Shown here piece by piece: positions 57,140 to 64,000 of a stretch of DNA of 64,000 bases (position 1 is its first letter; every line of letters starts with the position of its first letter). Below the pieces are notes generated by a model. That model was not told the DNA's origin and made no database searches. It saw nothing but the letters and a program-made list of their open reading frames with translations. The DNA lies in assembly GCF_004341515.1 (NCBI RefSeq), contig NZ_SLZF01000010.1, positions 1 through 64,000 of the forward strand, given 5' to 3'. The position numbers were made by a program, and so were the translations under genes. This DNA is from Allobosea sp. BK604. Lineage in GTDB: Bacteria > Pseudomonadota > Alphaproteobacteria > Rhizobiales > Beijerinckiaceae.

Positions 57140-58690
57140 CTAGCGATTGATCGAGACGCCCCAGGCTCGCGGCTGGCCCATCGCCCAGCTCTTGTAGCCG
57201 GAGATATTGGCGCGCACGGCGCTGGTGCGCACCTCCGAATAGAGCACGATCATCGGCACCTCCGCCCGGAACATCGCCTCGAGCTTGTCGAAGATCGCCT
57301 GGCGTTTCGCCGGCTCAGCGATTTCCATGCTCTGCGCGAGGAGCTTTTGCGCCTCGCCATTATCCCAGACCTTGCGGGGTTGCTCGGCCTTGTCGCCGGA
57401 GAACATCTCGAAGGACAGGGACGGGTCGAGCCTTGCGGAAAAGCCGTGCGACATCAGTTGATAGCTGCCGGAGAGGTAGCGGTCCTGCTGCGTGCCCCAT
57501 TCCAGCACGTCCAGGTCGATGTTGATGCCGGCTTCCTTGGCCATGGCCTGCACGATCACCGCCTGGTCGAACATGTTCTGGTAGCGCTTGTTGGTGATCA
57601 TCTTGATCGGCTGGCCCCTATAGCCCGCGTCTGCCAGCAACTTCCTGGCCGTGGAGAGGTCGCGCTTCGGCCGCTCCGACTGGATCTTCTGGTGATAGCC
57701 GCTTGCCGGTGAGATCGGCGAGCTGTTGGGCCTGGCCGTTCCTTCGCTGACCTGGTCGACCAGGACAGGCAGGTCGAGCGAGAGCTGCAACGCCTGGCGG
57801 ACCCGCACATCCGACAGCAGCGGATCCTTGGTCTGGATCAGGATGTCGTTGATGTTCATCACCGATGCCGAATCCAGGATGATGGCCTTGTTGGCCTTGT
57901 ACCCGGCGAGGTCGGCATTCTGGATGTCGAAATTGATGTCGATATCGCCCGAGAGCAGGGCTGCCTTCGCCGTCGACTCGTCCGGGATGATCGTGAAGCG
58001 CAGTTTCTGGAGGCTGGTCGACTTATTGCCGGCGAGGCCGTCCGGCGTGCCGGGCAGGGCGGAATATTTGTCGTTGCGGATGAGGTCGATGAACTGGCCG
58101 CGGCGCCATTCGCCGAGCTTGAACGGCGCCGTCGTGACCGGAGCGAGCCATTTGCCGTCGGGCCCCAGCGAGCTCCTGTGGAAGACGCCGGTGCCGCCGC
58201 AATCGGGCCGCGCCAGCGTTCCGAGGAAGAGCGCCGAGGGCTTCGCCAGCGTGAATTCGACGGTCCTGGCGTCCTTGGCGACGACGCCGGTGACCTTCAC
58301 GGCGCCGCGCCCGTCGACCTCGGACAGGCAGCGCCAGCCGGTGGCCGGATCGGTGTAGCGCTTCCATGAGAACAGGACGTCGTCACTGCTGACCGGCTCG
58401 CCATTGCTGAAGCGGAGATCGTCGCGCAACACGAAGCTATAGGTCTTGCCGTCCTCGGACACGTCGATCGACTTCGCCAGGAGCGGGCCGACGGTCGCAT
58501 CCTCCTTGAAGGCGACGAGCCCTTCGAACAGATGGCTCTGGAGCGCGTCGGTATTGGCATCGCGATTGACGCCCGGATCGAGCGAGCGGATATCGGCGTT
58601 GAGGCGAATGCGGAGCGGCCGCTCCTCCTGGGCATTCGCCATGCCGGCCACCAAGCTGGTCGCCAGCACCAGAAGCATGAATGGTCTCAT
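57140..58690 (-). CDS. Family 5 (peptide-type) ABC substrate-binding protein
   Basis: 516 residues. The signal peptide MRPFMLLVLATSLVAGMANA is cleaved at 20. The mature protein has the OppA/DppA fold: RLNADIRSLDPGVNRDANTD, LFEGLVAFKEDA, TYSFVLRDDLRFSNGEPVSS and VRQALQLSLD. GAGGGGATAAA precedes ATG 58690. The longer open frame to 59386 lies inside the C45 gene and is rejected. It follows the C45 hydrolase by 86 nt containing two hairpins, on the same strand. No permease or ATPase genes are adjacent, so it is an orphan. It likely captures a peptide or N-acyl amino acid related to the C45 enzyme substrate. Confidence 0.92.
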   Translation of the reverse strand: MRPFMLLVLATSLVAGMANAQEERPLRIRLNADIRSLDPGVNRDANTDALQSHLFEGLVAFKEDATVGPLLAKSIDVSEDGKTYSFVLRDDLRFSNGEPVSSDDVLFSWKRYTDPATGWRCLSEVDGRGAVKVTGVVAKDARTVEFTLAKPSALFLGTLARPDCGGTGVFHRSSLGPDGKWLAPVTTAPFKLGEWRRGQFIDLIRNDKYSALPGTPDGLAGNKSTSLQKLRFTIIPDESTAKAALLSGDIDINFDIQNADLAGYKANKAIILDSASVMNINDILIQTKDPLLSDVRVRQALQLSLDLPVLVDQVSEGTARPNSSPISPASGYHQKIQSERPKRDLSTARKLLADAGYRGQPIKMITNKRYQNMFDQAVIVQAMAKEAGINIDLDVLEWGTQQDRYLSGSYQLMSHGFSARLDPSLSFEMFSGDKAEQPRKVWDNGEAQKLLAQSMEIAEPAKRQAIFDKLEAMFRAEVPMIVLYSEVRTSAVRANISGYKSWAMGQPRAWGVSINR

Positions 58691-58718
58691 TTTATCCCCT
58701 CGTTTTTGAGTTGGCTCT

Positions 58719-58764
58719 GGGGTCTGTGCAGACCCCGTTCCGCGGGCCATCGCGTCGGCCCGCG
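58719..58764 (-). other. Two tandem hairpins between the C45 and binding-protein genes
   Basis: On the minus-strand transcript, CGCGGGCC/GGCCCGCG (58741-58748 / 58757-58764, 8 bp) comes first, then the perfect palindrome GGGGTCTGTGCAGACCCC (58719-58736). They occupy half of the 86-nt gap. They may attenuate or process the transcript so the binding protein is expressed more strongly than the enzyme, or end it. Confidence 0.5.
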
Positions 58765-58776
58765 GGGAGGGCGGGC

Positions 58777-59949
58777 TCAAGCCGCCGAGCGTGCGGCCTC
58801 CGTCGAGCGAGCGACCGTCGTGCTCGGCACCTCGATCTTCATTCCCAGCGAATAGCTCGCGAATTGCCGGTTCAGGGCCGGCAGCAGCGCGACCTCCATC
58901 GTGCCGGTCGCGGGCTCCATCACGATCATCGCGACCGTCGCGGACTGATTGTTGGAGAGGTTCTCGCGCGGCGGCCGGCAGACCGACCAGGGCGTCTCGA
59001 AATCGTCGAAAAGCGCGGCCTTCACCGTCTCCGGCGTGATGCTGCCGACATGCGGCTCCAGCAGCTCGCGGACCCTGATGTCGCGATAGAGCGAGTCCGG
59101 CATGTTGGCGACGCCGGTATCGCGCAGCTTCGAGAGCGCGACCGGGCTCTGGAAATGGTTGGCGTGGACGATGAGCCCGTTCTCGGGCTGCACCTGAAAG
59201 GTCTCGTCCGGCACGCACTCGAAATCGATGGCGATGCCGTTGGCGTGGCTGACGATGATGTTGTTGGAGGCCGATTTCGGCGTCGTGTAGACGGAGTGCA
59301 TGGCGAGTGCCAGGCGGCGCTGTTCGAGCACCTTGCGGCGGATCAGAGCCAGTGGCACGCCGAGGCGGCGATAGTCCCGCTCGCATTCGAGATAGTTACC
59401 GGTGATGGCGATGCCGGCGGAGTTGAAACCGAAGCGCGCCAGGACACCCGCTTCAGTGAAGGTGAGGATGTCCGGCTCGTTCTCGCGGCGGATGCGCAGC
59501 ACGACGGCCGTCTCCGCGCATTCGATCTTCCAGTCCCAGTTCTGGGCGTGAATGAGCCGTCCCGCCTTGGTCGCCGCGGGGAGCGCGACGAGGCCGGTGC
59601 AGCCATCGGGATCGTCAGGGATCTCTTCGCCGCGCTGGCGCCGCTTGGCGAGCTTCAGCATCTCGGTCCTGGCGTTGAGCAGCAGGATCGCGGCGTATTC
59701 GACGCCGGCCCCTTCCGCGATGCCGCGCATCTCCTCGACATAATCAGCGTCATAGGCCGTGATGCTCGGCTCGAAACGTGCGGTAATCTCGCGGATCTGC
59801 TGCCAGTCGACATTGCTGGCATGGATTTGCGTCGCATAGTGATCAACGCCACGCTTGATGCGATCTCTTGCCTGCTCGCCATATTGGCGGCCGCGCTCGC
59901 GCGCTGGACCTGAGATCTCGATCAATGGGCAGTTCGAAGGAATCGTCAT
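58777..59949 (-). CDS. C45 family Ntn hydrolase (acyl-CoA:6-APA acyltransferase-like)
   Basis: 390 residues. GPARERGRQYGEQARDRIKR at about 14-33 and YVEEMRGIAEGAGVEYAAIL are the diagnostic N-terminal segment of the AAT (isopenicillin-N acyltransferase-like) family. DGCTGLVAL follows, where Gly116/Cys117 is the expected self-cleavage site, leaving Cys117 as the nucleophile. NWDWK near 141 is the conserved substrate/oxyanion loop. These enzymes hydrolyse or transfer acyl groups on amides such as beta-lactams or N-acyl amino acids. No signal peptide is present, so it is cytoplasmic. The gene is divergent from a two-winged-helix GntR-type regulator, with a palindrome on that regulator's start. 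Confidence 0.9.
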   Translation of the reverse strand: MTIPSNCPLIEISGPARERGRQYGEQARDRIKRGVDHYATQIHASNVDWQQIREITARFEPSITAYDADYVEEMRGIAEGAGVEYAAILLLNARTEMLKLAKRRQRGEEIPDDPDGCTGLVALPAATKAGRLIHAQNWDWKIECAETAVVLRIRRENEPDILTFTEAGVLARFGFNSAGIAITGNYLECERDYRRLGVPLALIRRKVLEQRRLALAMHSVYTTPKSASNNIIVSHANGIAIDFECVPDETFQVQPENGLIVHANHFQSPVALSKLRDTGVANMPDSLYRDIRVRELLEPHVGSITPETVKAALFDDFETPWSVCRPPRENLSNNQSATVAMIVMEPATGTMEVALLPALNRQFASYSLGMKIEVPSTTVARSTEAARSAA

Positions 59950-60023
59950 CGTTGCTAAGCTCTCCGCGCAAAAAGGCTGCCGAGGCCTGTCGCAGCCATA
60001 AGGGAACGCTAGCAGAATGTTTT

Positions 60024-60034
60024 TTGTGATACAA
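60024..60034. promoter_or_regulatory. TTGT-GAT-ACAA operator-like dyad over the regulator start codon
   Basis: TTGT (60024-60027), GAT, ACAA (60031-60034) is a perfect 11-bp dyad whose last base is the A of the regulator's ATG. TTGTATACAA-like sites are typical of FCD-type GntR proteins. It is 75 nt upstream of the divergent C45 ATG. Autorepression is the simplest reading. Confidence 0.55.
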
Positions 60035-60933
60035 TGACCACGACGGACAACGACAATGGCCGCCAGCCTACGCGTCTCCAGGAGGAGCTCGCCGGGCGCA
60101 TCATGGATCTCGCCCGCGCGGACGGCGCTGTTCCCGGCGACCGCCTCAACGAGAAGATCCTGGCCGAGCGCCTGAGCGTCTCGCGGTCCCCGGTTCGTGC
60201 GGCGCTCGATCTGCTGGCGGCGCGCGGGCTCGTCATCCGGCGGCCGCAGCGCGGCGTCGAGCTCCTCGCTGCGCTTCCCGGCGAGGCCGCGGCTTCCGGC
60301 GAGCGCGCGGGCGACGACGATCTTCTCGTGCGCATCGCCGCTGATCGGGACTATGGCAATCTCGGCGATGACGTCTCTGAAACCGAGCTGATGCAGCGCT
60401 ACGGCGTCGTGCGCGCGGTCGTTCGCCGGGCGCTCGATCTGCTCGCGGATATGCAGATGGTGGAGCGCAAGCCGGGCTATGGCTGGCGTTTCCTGACGAG
60501 CTGGAGCGCCGAGCTGCGCCGTGACAGCTATCGCTTCAGGCTGGTCATCGAGCCGGCCGCCATCCTCGAACCCGGATTTGCACTGCGTCCCGGCTTTGCC
60601 GAGGAGATGCGGCGGCTGCACGATGACAGCCTTTCATTGCCATGGAGCGAGACCTCCAGCGTCGCCTTCTTCGAAATGAATGCCGCGTTCCATGAGGGCA
60701 TCGCCGAGGCCTCGGGCAATCGCTTCCTGCTGGAGGCGATGCGGCGCCAGAACCGGCTGCGGCGCTTCTCGATTTACAATTGGAAGCACGGGTTCGACCG
60801 CGTGCGCGCCAACTACGCCGAGCATATGGAGATTCTGGCGAAGCTCGAGGCCGGGGATGTCGAGTTCGCCGCCCTGCTTATGAGGCGGCATCTGGAAATC
60901 GCCGGGAACATGAACCCGTCAGCAGCGAAGTGA
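60034..60933 (+). CDS. GntR-type regulator with two winged-helix domains and FCD-like domain
   Basis: 299 residues. The first winged helix (about 14-80, LQEELAGRIMDLARADG; ERLSVSRSPVRAALDLL; RRPQRGVELL) is a normal FadR-class head. A second, similar segment (about 97-156, LLVRIAADRDY; ELMQRYGVVRAVVRRALDLL; ERKPGYGWRF) repeats the same pattern. The C-terminal helical domain (165-290; FEMNAAFHEGIAEASGNRFL) is FCD-like, with the His/Asn metal-binding region. Standard members have one head, so this is unusual. ATG 60034 overlaps the operator-like dyad. It is divergent from the C45 enzyme and binding-protein genes, its likely targets. Confidence 0.85.
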   Translation: MTTTDNDNGRQPTRLQEELAGRIMDLARADGAVPGDRLNEKILAERLSVSRSPVRAALDLLAARGLVIRRPQRGVELLAALPGEAAASGERAGDDDLLVRIAADRDYGNLGDDVSETELMQRYGVVRAVVRRALDLLADMQMVERKPGYGWRFLTSWSAELRRDSYRFRLVIEPAAILEPGFALRPGFAEEMRRLHDDSLSLPWSETSSVAFFEMNAAFHEGIAEASGNRFLLEAMRRQNRLRRFSIYNWKHGFDRVRANYAEHMEILAKLEAGDVEFAALLMRRHLEIAGNMNPSAAK

Positions 60934-61095
60934 TGTTTTTTATCGACTGAAAGTCAATCTATCGGAATCGTACCTGTGCTGGGCGATCGGCTTTGCCTGG
61001 CCAGCGGCAGCTCAGGTCCAGCGCCGCTGCCCCGGGTGGATCAGCGATCAAGAACCGGTTATTGTTGTCCGCCGACGATAACCGAAGTTGTTGAA

Positions 61096-62055
61096 ATGGA
61101 CCTTTCCCTTGCCCTGAGGGCTTTCGTTCGCACGGTCGAGCGCGGCTCGGTGACGGCCGCGGCCAAGGACCTGGGTGTGTCCCAGCCCGCCGTGACCAAG
61201 CATCTCCGCAATCTGGAAGCTCATATCGGCGCGCGTCTGCTGGAGCGGTCCTCGCGTCACGTCAGGCTGACGCCGCACGGGCGCACGATCTATGAGGCCA
61301 GTCATCCGGCCTTGGCGTCGATCGATGCGGCGCTCGAAGGCGTCCGGCGCGACATGGGGGCGATCGAGGGGCTGATCCGCGTCCACGCGCCGTCCTGCAT
61401 CGGCGCGAAGCACCTGCATGCGATGGTCATGGAGTTTCAGGCGCAGCATCCGACCGTGTCGGTCGATCTGGTGCTCGAGGATCGCGTCGTCGATCTCGTG
61501 TTCGAAAATTTCGACCTGGGCATCAAATACGGGCGGCCGGAAGGCCAGGACCTCGTCATCAGAAGCCTCGGGCAGATCAGGCGTATTCTCGTCGCCGCGC
61601 CATGCTTCCTCGGCAAGCATGGTCCGATCGATACGCTCGAACGGCTGTCCGAGGTCGATATGGTGACGACGGCCCAGGTGCTGTCGCCGCGCGATACGAT
61701 CCAGCTCCAGCGCGGGCATGAAGGCGCCGAATTGCGGGTTCGGGCGACCCTGCGCACCAACAACGCCTATGTGATCGTCAATTCGCTCATGACCGGGCAT
61801 GTCGCCGGGCCTGTCCAGCATCTTCTGGTGCATGAGGAACTCGAGCAGGGCGCGCTGATCCGCATCCTGCCGGAATACGAGGTCAAGTCGCACGAGATCT
61901 TCATGGCCTACCCATCGGTGCGGTTCATGCGGCCCGCCGTCCGGGCCTTCGCGGATTTCGTCGTGCCGCGCATCAAGGCGGTGGAGGGGGTCGATCCGCT
62001 CGAGCGCCCCTTGTCACGTCGCGAGGCGGGTTCCGATCGCGCCGTCGCCGTTTGA
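61096..62055 (+). CDS. LysR family transcriptional regulator
   Basis: 319 residues. The helix-turn-helix (LRAFVRTVERGSVTAAAKDL; SQPAVTKHLRNLEAHIGARL) is at about 6-62, with a CrgA-like effector domain from about 90 (IEGLIRVHAPSCIGAKHLHA). ATG 61096 with GAAGTTGTTGAA upstream gives the family start; the open frame from 60976 is not conserved. It is followed by a 33-bp imperfect dyad and then an L,D-transpeptidase and MFS gene on the same strand; it may regulate those. It has no divergent partner, since the GntR gene on its left runs in the same direction. Confidence 0.92.
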   Translation: MDLSLALRAFVRTVERGSVTAAAKDLGVSQPAVTKHLRNLEAHIGARLLERSSRHVRLTPHGRTIYEASHPALASIDAALEGVRRDMGAIEGLIRVHAPSCIGAKHLHAMVMEFQAQHPTVSVDLVLEDRVVDLVFENFDLGIKYGRPEGQDLVIRSLGQIRRILVAAPCFLGKHGPIDTLERLSEVDMVTTAQVLSPRDTIQLQRGHEGAELRVRATLRTNNAYVIVNSLMTGHVAGPVQHLLVHEELEQGALIRILPEYEVKSHEIFMAYPSVRFMRPAVRAFADFVVPRIKAVEGVDPLERPLSRREAGSDRAVAV

Positions 62056-62061
62056 ATAGCT

Positions 62062-62094
62062 ATTGGATATGGAAGCTATAATTACATAACCAAT
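62062..62094. promoter_or_regulatory. Imperfect 33-bp dyad upstream of the L,D-transpeptidase
   Basis: ATTGGATATG (62062-62071) and CATAACCAAT (62085-62094) match at nine of ten positions with a 13-nt AT-rich spacer. It lies between the LysR stop and the L,D-transpeptidase start, in the only AT-rich segment of this region. A LysR-type site or an unrelated repressor site is possible. Confidence 0.45.
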
Positions 62095-62152
62095 CGACAA
62101 GTTTTCGATCTGGCCTCATCTCCCCGGAGACGTTTCGGAGAGATCGAAGACC

Positions 62153-62827
62153 ATGATGACAAGACGCGGCGCCATGCTGGCGATCGGTTCAGGTGTGCTC
62201 CCGGGTTGTGTTTCGCTCCCGCAGCCCGAACTGGCGAGTACTGCCCCTCCCGGAATCGATCCGGCCTATGTCCGGATGTATGCGGCGCTCGATGACGAGC
62301 CGTTTCCCGTCCCGGCGGTCGAACTGGAGGAGGTCGATCCGCAGTTCTGGCGGCGGGAGATCGCCTATGCGACGCCGGAGCAGCCTGGCACGGTCGTCGT
62401 CGATCCCGGCGCCCGCCATGCCTATCTCGTCTTGCCCGGCGGGCGGGCCATTCGCTACGGCGTCGGTGTCGGCAAGGAAGAGGCGTTCAACTTCCAGGGA
62501 GCCGCGATCGTCGGCCGAAAGGCGCAATGGCCGCGCTGGACGCCGACGCCGGACATGATCCGCCGCGAGCCCGCGCGCTACGCGCAATATGCGGGAGGAT
62601 TGGCTGGCGGCGCCGGCAATCCGCTCGGGCCACGCGCCCTGTACCTCTACCGGAACGGTCAGGATTCCCTCTACCGGCTGCACGGCACCGTGGAGCCCTG
62701 GACGATCGGCACGATGGTGTCCTCCGGCTGCGTTCGCTTTCTGAATCAGGACATTATCGATCTCCACCGGCGCGTGCCGACCGGCAGCAAGGTCGTCGTC
62801 CTGGCCGCTTCAGCCGGCATGGCCTGA
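62153..62827 (+). CDS. L,D-transpeptidase (YkuD/ErfK family)
   Basis: 224 residues. The N-terminus TRRGAMLAIGSGVLPGC combines a twin-Arg-like start with a weak lipobox (Cys19), so it is probably a membrane-anchored periplasmic enzyme. The YkuD domain (about 78-220) begins GTVVVDPGARHAYLVLPGG. The catalytic motif is HGTVEPWTIGTMVSSGCVRF with the Cys of SSGC and preceding His. It has the same reach as the paralogue at 27812-28441, with SSGCVR rather than SSGCFR, so the window has two. GGAGAGAT lies upstream of the ATG pair at 62153. A truncated MFS gene follows in the same direction. Confidence 0.92.
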   Translation: MMTRRGAMLAIGSGVLPGCVSLPQPELASTAPPGIDPAYVRMYAALDDEPFPVPAVELEEVDPQFWRREIAYATPEQPGTVVVDPGARHAYLVLPGGRAIRYGVGVGKEEAFNFQGAAIVGRKAQWPRWTPTPDMIRREPARYAQYAGGLAGGAGNPLGPRALYLYRNGQDSLYRLHGTVEPWTIGTMVSSGCVRFLNQDIIDLHRRVPTGSKVVVLAASAGMA

Positions 62828-62924
62828 ATCTCCGACATCGCTTCCCAAGACATTCCATTCGATGCGCAGCCCGGCCCGTCCTGGGCCCGTGAGGTTGCGC
62901 GTCCAATTCCTCGTGGAGATTTCC

Positions 62925-64000
62925 ATGGTTTCTCACCAGGCTCCCCTGTCCGTGGCCAAGGTCGATCGGCTGCTGGTATGGCGCTACATCTTTGCCGGCC
63001 TGTGCGCGAGCCTCGACAGTATCGGGCTGGCCCGCTTCGCCTTCACGCCGCTCATTCCGGAATTGATCGAGGCCGGGTGGTTCTCGGCCCCGAGCGTCGC
63101 CTATCTCGCCGCAGCCAATCTGGCGGGCTATGTCTGCGGCGCGCTTCTCGGCAGGCCGATCGCGGGGCGCCTCGCCAACGAGCATGTGCTGCGGATCATG
63201 ATGGTGCTGATCTGCGCCGCATTCTTCGCCTGCGCTTTCCCATTCTCCTTCGCATGGTATTTCGGCTGGCGCTTCCTGTCGGGTTTCGCGGGCGGCGTCG
63301 TCATGGTGCTGGTGGCCGCCACCATCCTCCCGCATGTTCCGCCGGCCCGAAAGGGCGCTGCGGGTGGGGCGATTTTCCTCGGCCTCGGCCTTGGGATTGC
63401 CGGGTCAGGGACCATCATCCCCCTGCTGCTCGGGCTGGGTCTGGCTCAGACCTGGATCGGGCTGGGCATCATCTCCACCGTGCTGACTGCCGTGAGCTGG
63501 TTCGCCTGGCCTTCGAGCAAGCTCAGCCGGCGCGATGAGCCCAAGGCGGCTCCCGAGCGGGTCGCGCGGTTCGGCCGGGACGTCAGGCTGGTCTATGTCC
63601 AATATGCCTTGATGGCCACGGCCGCGGTTGCGCCCATGGTCTTCCTCGTCGATTTCGTGGCTCGCGGTCTGCGGGCGGGCACGCATCTAGGCTCGGTCTT
63701 CTGGGCGATCTATGGGCTAGGGGCCATTGCCGGCCCGCCTCTCTATGGCTACCTGGCTGACCGGATCGGCCCCAAGCCGACCATGAGGCTGGTTTCGCTG
63801 ATCTTTGCCGTAGCGCTGGCAGGGTTCTACGCCACCGACAACCTGACCGTGCTGGCAGGCCTGACGATCATCATAGGCACCTTCGCGCCGGGGATCGTGC
63901 CGCTCGTGCTTGCGCGCGTGCATGAAGCGATTCCGCGGAGCGCGAGCCGCCAGAATCTTGCCTGGGGACGCGCCAGCATCATCTCCGCAGCCGCCATGGC
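62925..64000 (+). CDS. MFS transporter, YbfB/YjiJ-like (3' end outside window)
   Basis: 358 codons, still open at the window edge. Segments LARFAFTPLIPELIEAGWFS, YLAAANLAGYVCGALLGRPI and LSGFAGGVVMVLVAATILP give at least eight membrane helices; about ten to twelve are expected in full. The A-R-F-A-F-T-P-L-I-P opening near residue 33 is characteristic of the YbfB/YjiJ branch of the major facilitator family, whose substrates are mostly unknown. It runs from 62925 in a frame without a stop. It follows the L,D-transpeptidase by 97 nt in the same direction, possibly co-transcribed. Confidence 0.87.
   Translation, partial: MVSHQAPLSVAKVDRLLVWRYIFAGLCASLDSIGLARFAFTPLIPELIEAGWFSAPSVAYLAAANLAGYVCGALLGRPIAGRLANEHVLRIMMVLICAAFFACAFPFSFAWYFGWRFLSGFAGGVVMVLVAATILPHVPPARKGAAGGAIFLGLGLGIAGSGTIIPLLLGLGLAQTWIGLGIISTVLTAVSWFAWPSSKLSRRDEPKAAPERVARFGRDVRLVYVQYALMATAAVAPMVFLVDFVARGLRAGTHLGSVFWAIYGLGAIAGPPLYGYLADRIGPKPTMRLVSLIFAVALAGFYATDNLTVLAGLTIIIGTFAPGIVPLVLARVHEAIPRSASRQNLAWGRASIISAAAM

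Noticed and set aside
57140-60621. Extended frames suggesting larger binding-protein and C45 proteins (748 and 614 codons)
   Set aside because: The extensions lie within neighbouring genes in other frames. Internal starts at 58690 and 59949 have ribosome sites and conserved N-termini.
1-64000. Mobile island or prophage
   Set aside because: No integrase, transposase, phage structural gene, tRNA-associated direct repeat or clear composition break was found.

Overview
The window reads as chromosomal DNA of a high-GC alphaproteobacterium. The best guess is Hyphomicrobiales (Rhizobiales), perhaps Bosea-like. This rests on an fds-type NAD-dependent formate dehydrogenase operon, an Irr-like iron box, short interspersed palindromic repeats of the kind scattered through Rhizobiales genomes, many LysR/TctC/CaiB-type catabolic genes, and gene style. 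Genus level is a guess. No integrase, transposase, phage gene, tRNA, rRNA or CRISPR array was seen.

Layout. 0-4 kb: the last 36 codons of ftsK, then a convergent iron-chelate ABC uptake operon (binding protein, permease, ATPase, methyltransferase) behind a candidate Irr/Fur-family box. 4.2-8.2 kb: amidohydrolase, orphan peptide-type binding protein and hydratase, divergent from an Lrp/AsnC regulator. 8.2-26.6 kb: a dense catabolic region. It holds a split tripartite tricarboxylate transporter (tctBA, with the binding protein about 4 kb away on the other strand), two Gfo/Idh/MocA dehydrogenases, two CaiB/BaiF CoA-transferases, two enoyl-CoA hydratases, a pair of small MaoC hotdog proteins, three short-chain or aldo-keto reductases, a GST, an exported alpha/beta hydrolase and two LysR regulators. 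Three copies of one dispersed repeat and one nested palindrome lie here. 26.7-29 kb: amino-acid binding protein, L,D-transpeptidase, lipoprotein. 29.2-36.4 kb: LysR regulator plus fdsGBA-fdhD-fdsD with tightly overlapping frames. 36.4-40.7 kb: ROK regulator divergent from nagB-nagA and an orphan sugar-type binding protein. 41.1-52.8 kb: AraC regulator behind two strong palindromes, a 3281-residue autotransporter with nine exact-length 68-residue repeats, and a small exported protein. 53-57 kb: SDR/MDR/dehalogenase-like three-gene unit divergent from a CGNR zinc-finger regulator. 57.1-61 kb: orphan peptide-type binding protein and a C45 Ntn hydrolase, divergent from a GntR-type regulator with two winged-helix domains. 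61-64 kb: LysR, a second L,D-transpeptidase and a 3'-truncated MFS transporter.

How the parts fit. Most units are small uptake-plus-enzyme modules, each next to its own regulator, as expected of a soil or rhizosphere heterotroph. Formate released by catabolism can be oxidised to CO2 by Fds, yielding NADH. Amino-sugar phosphates are fed to fructose-6-phosphate by NagA/NagB. The least ordinary pieces are the giant autotransporter locus with its palindromic upstream region, and the C45 hydrolase / binding protein / double-winged-helix regulator module. All functions are inferred from sequence motifs and recalled family knowledge; no search was run.
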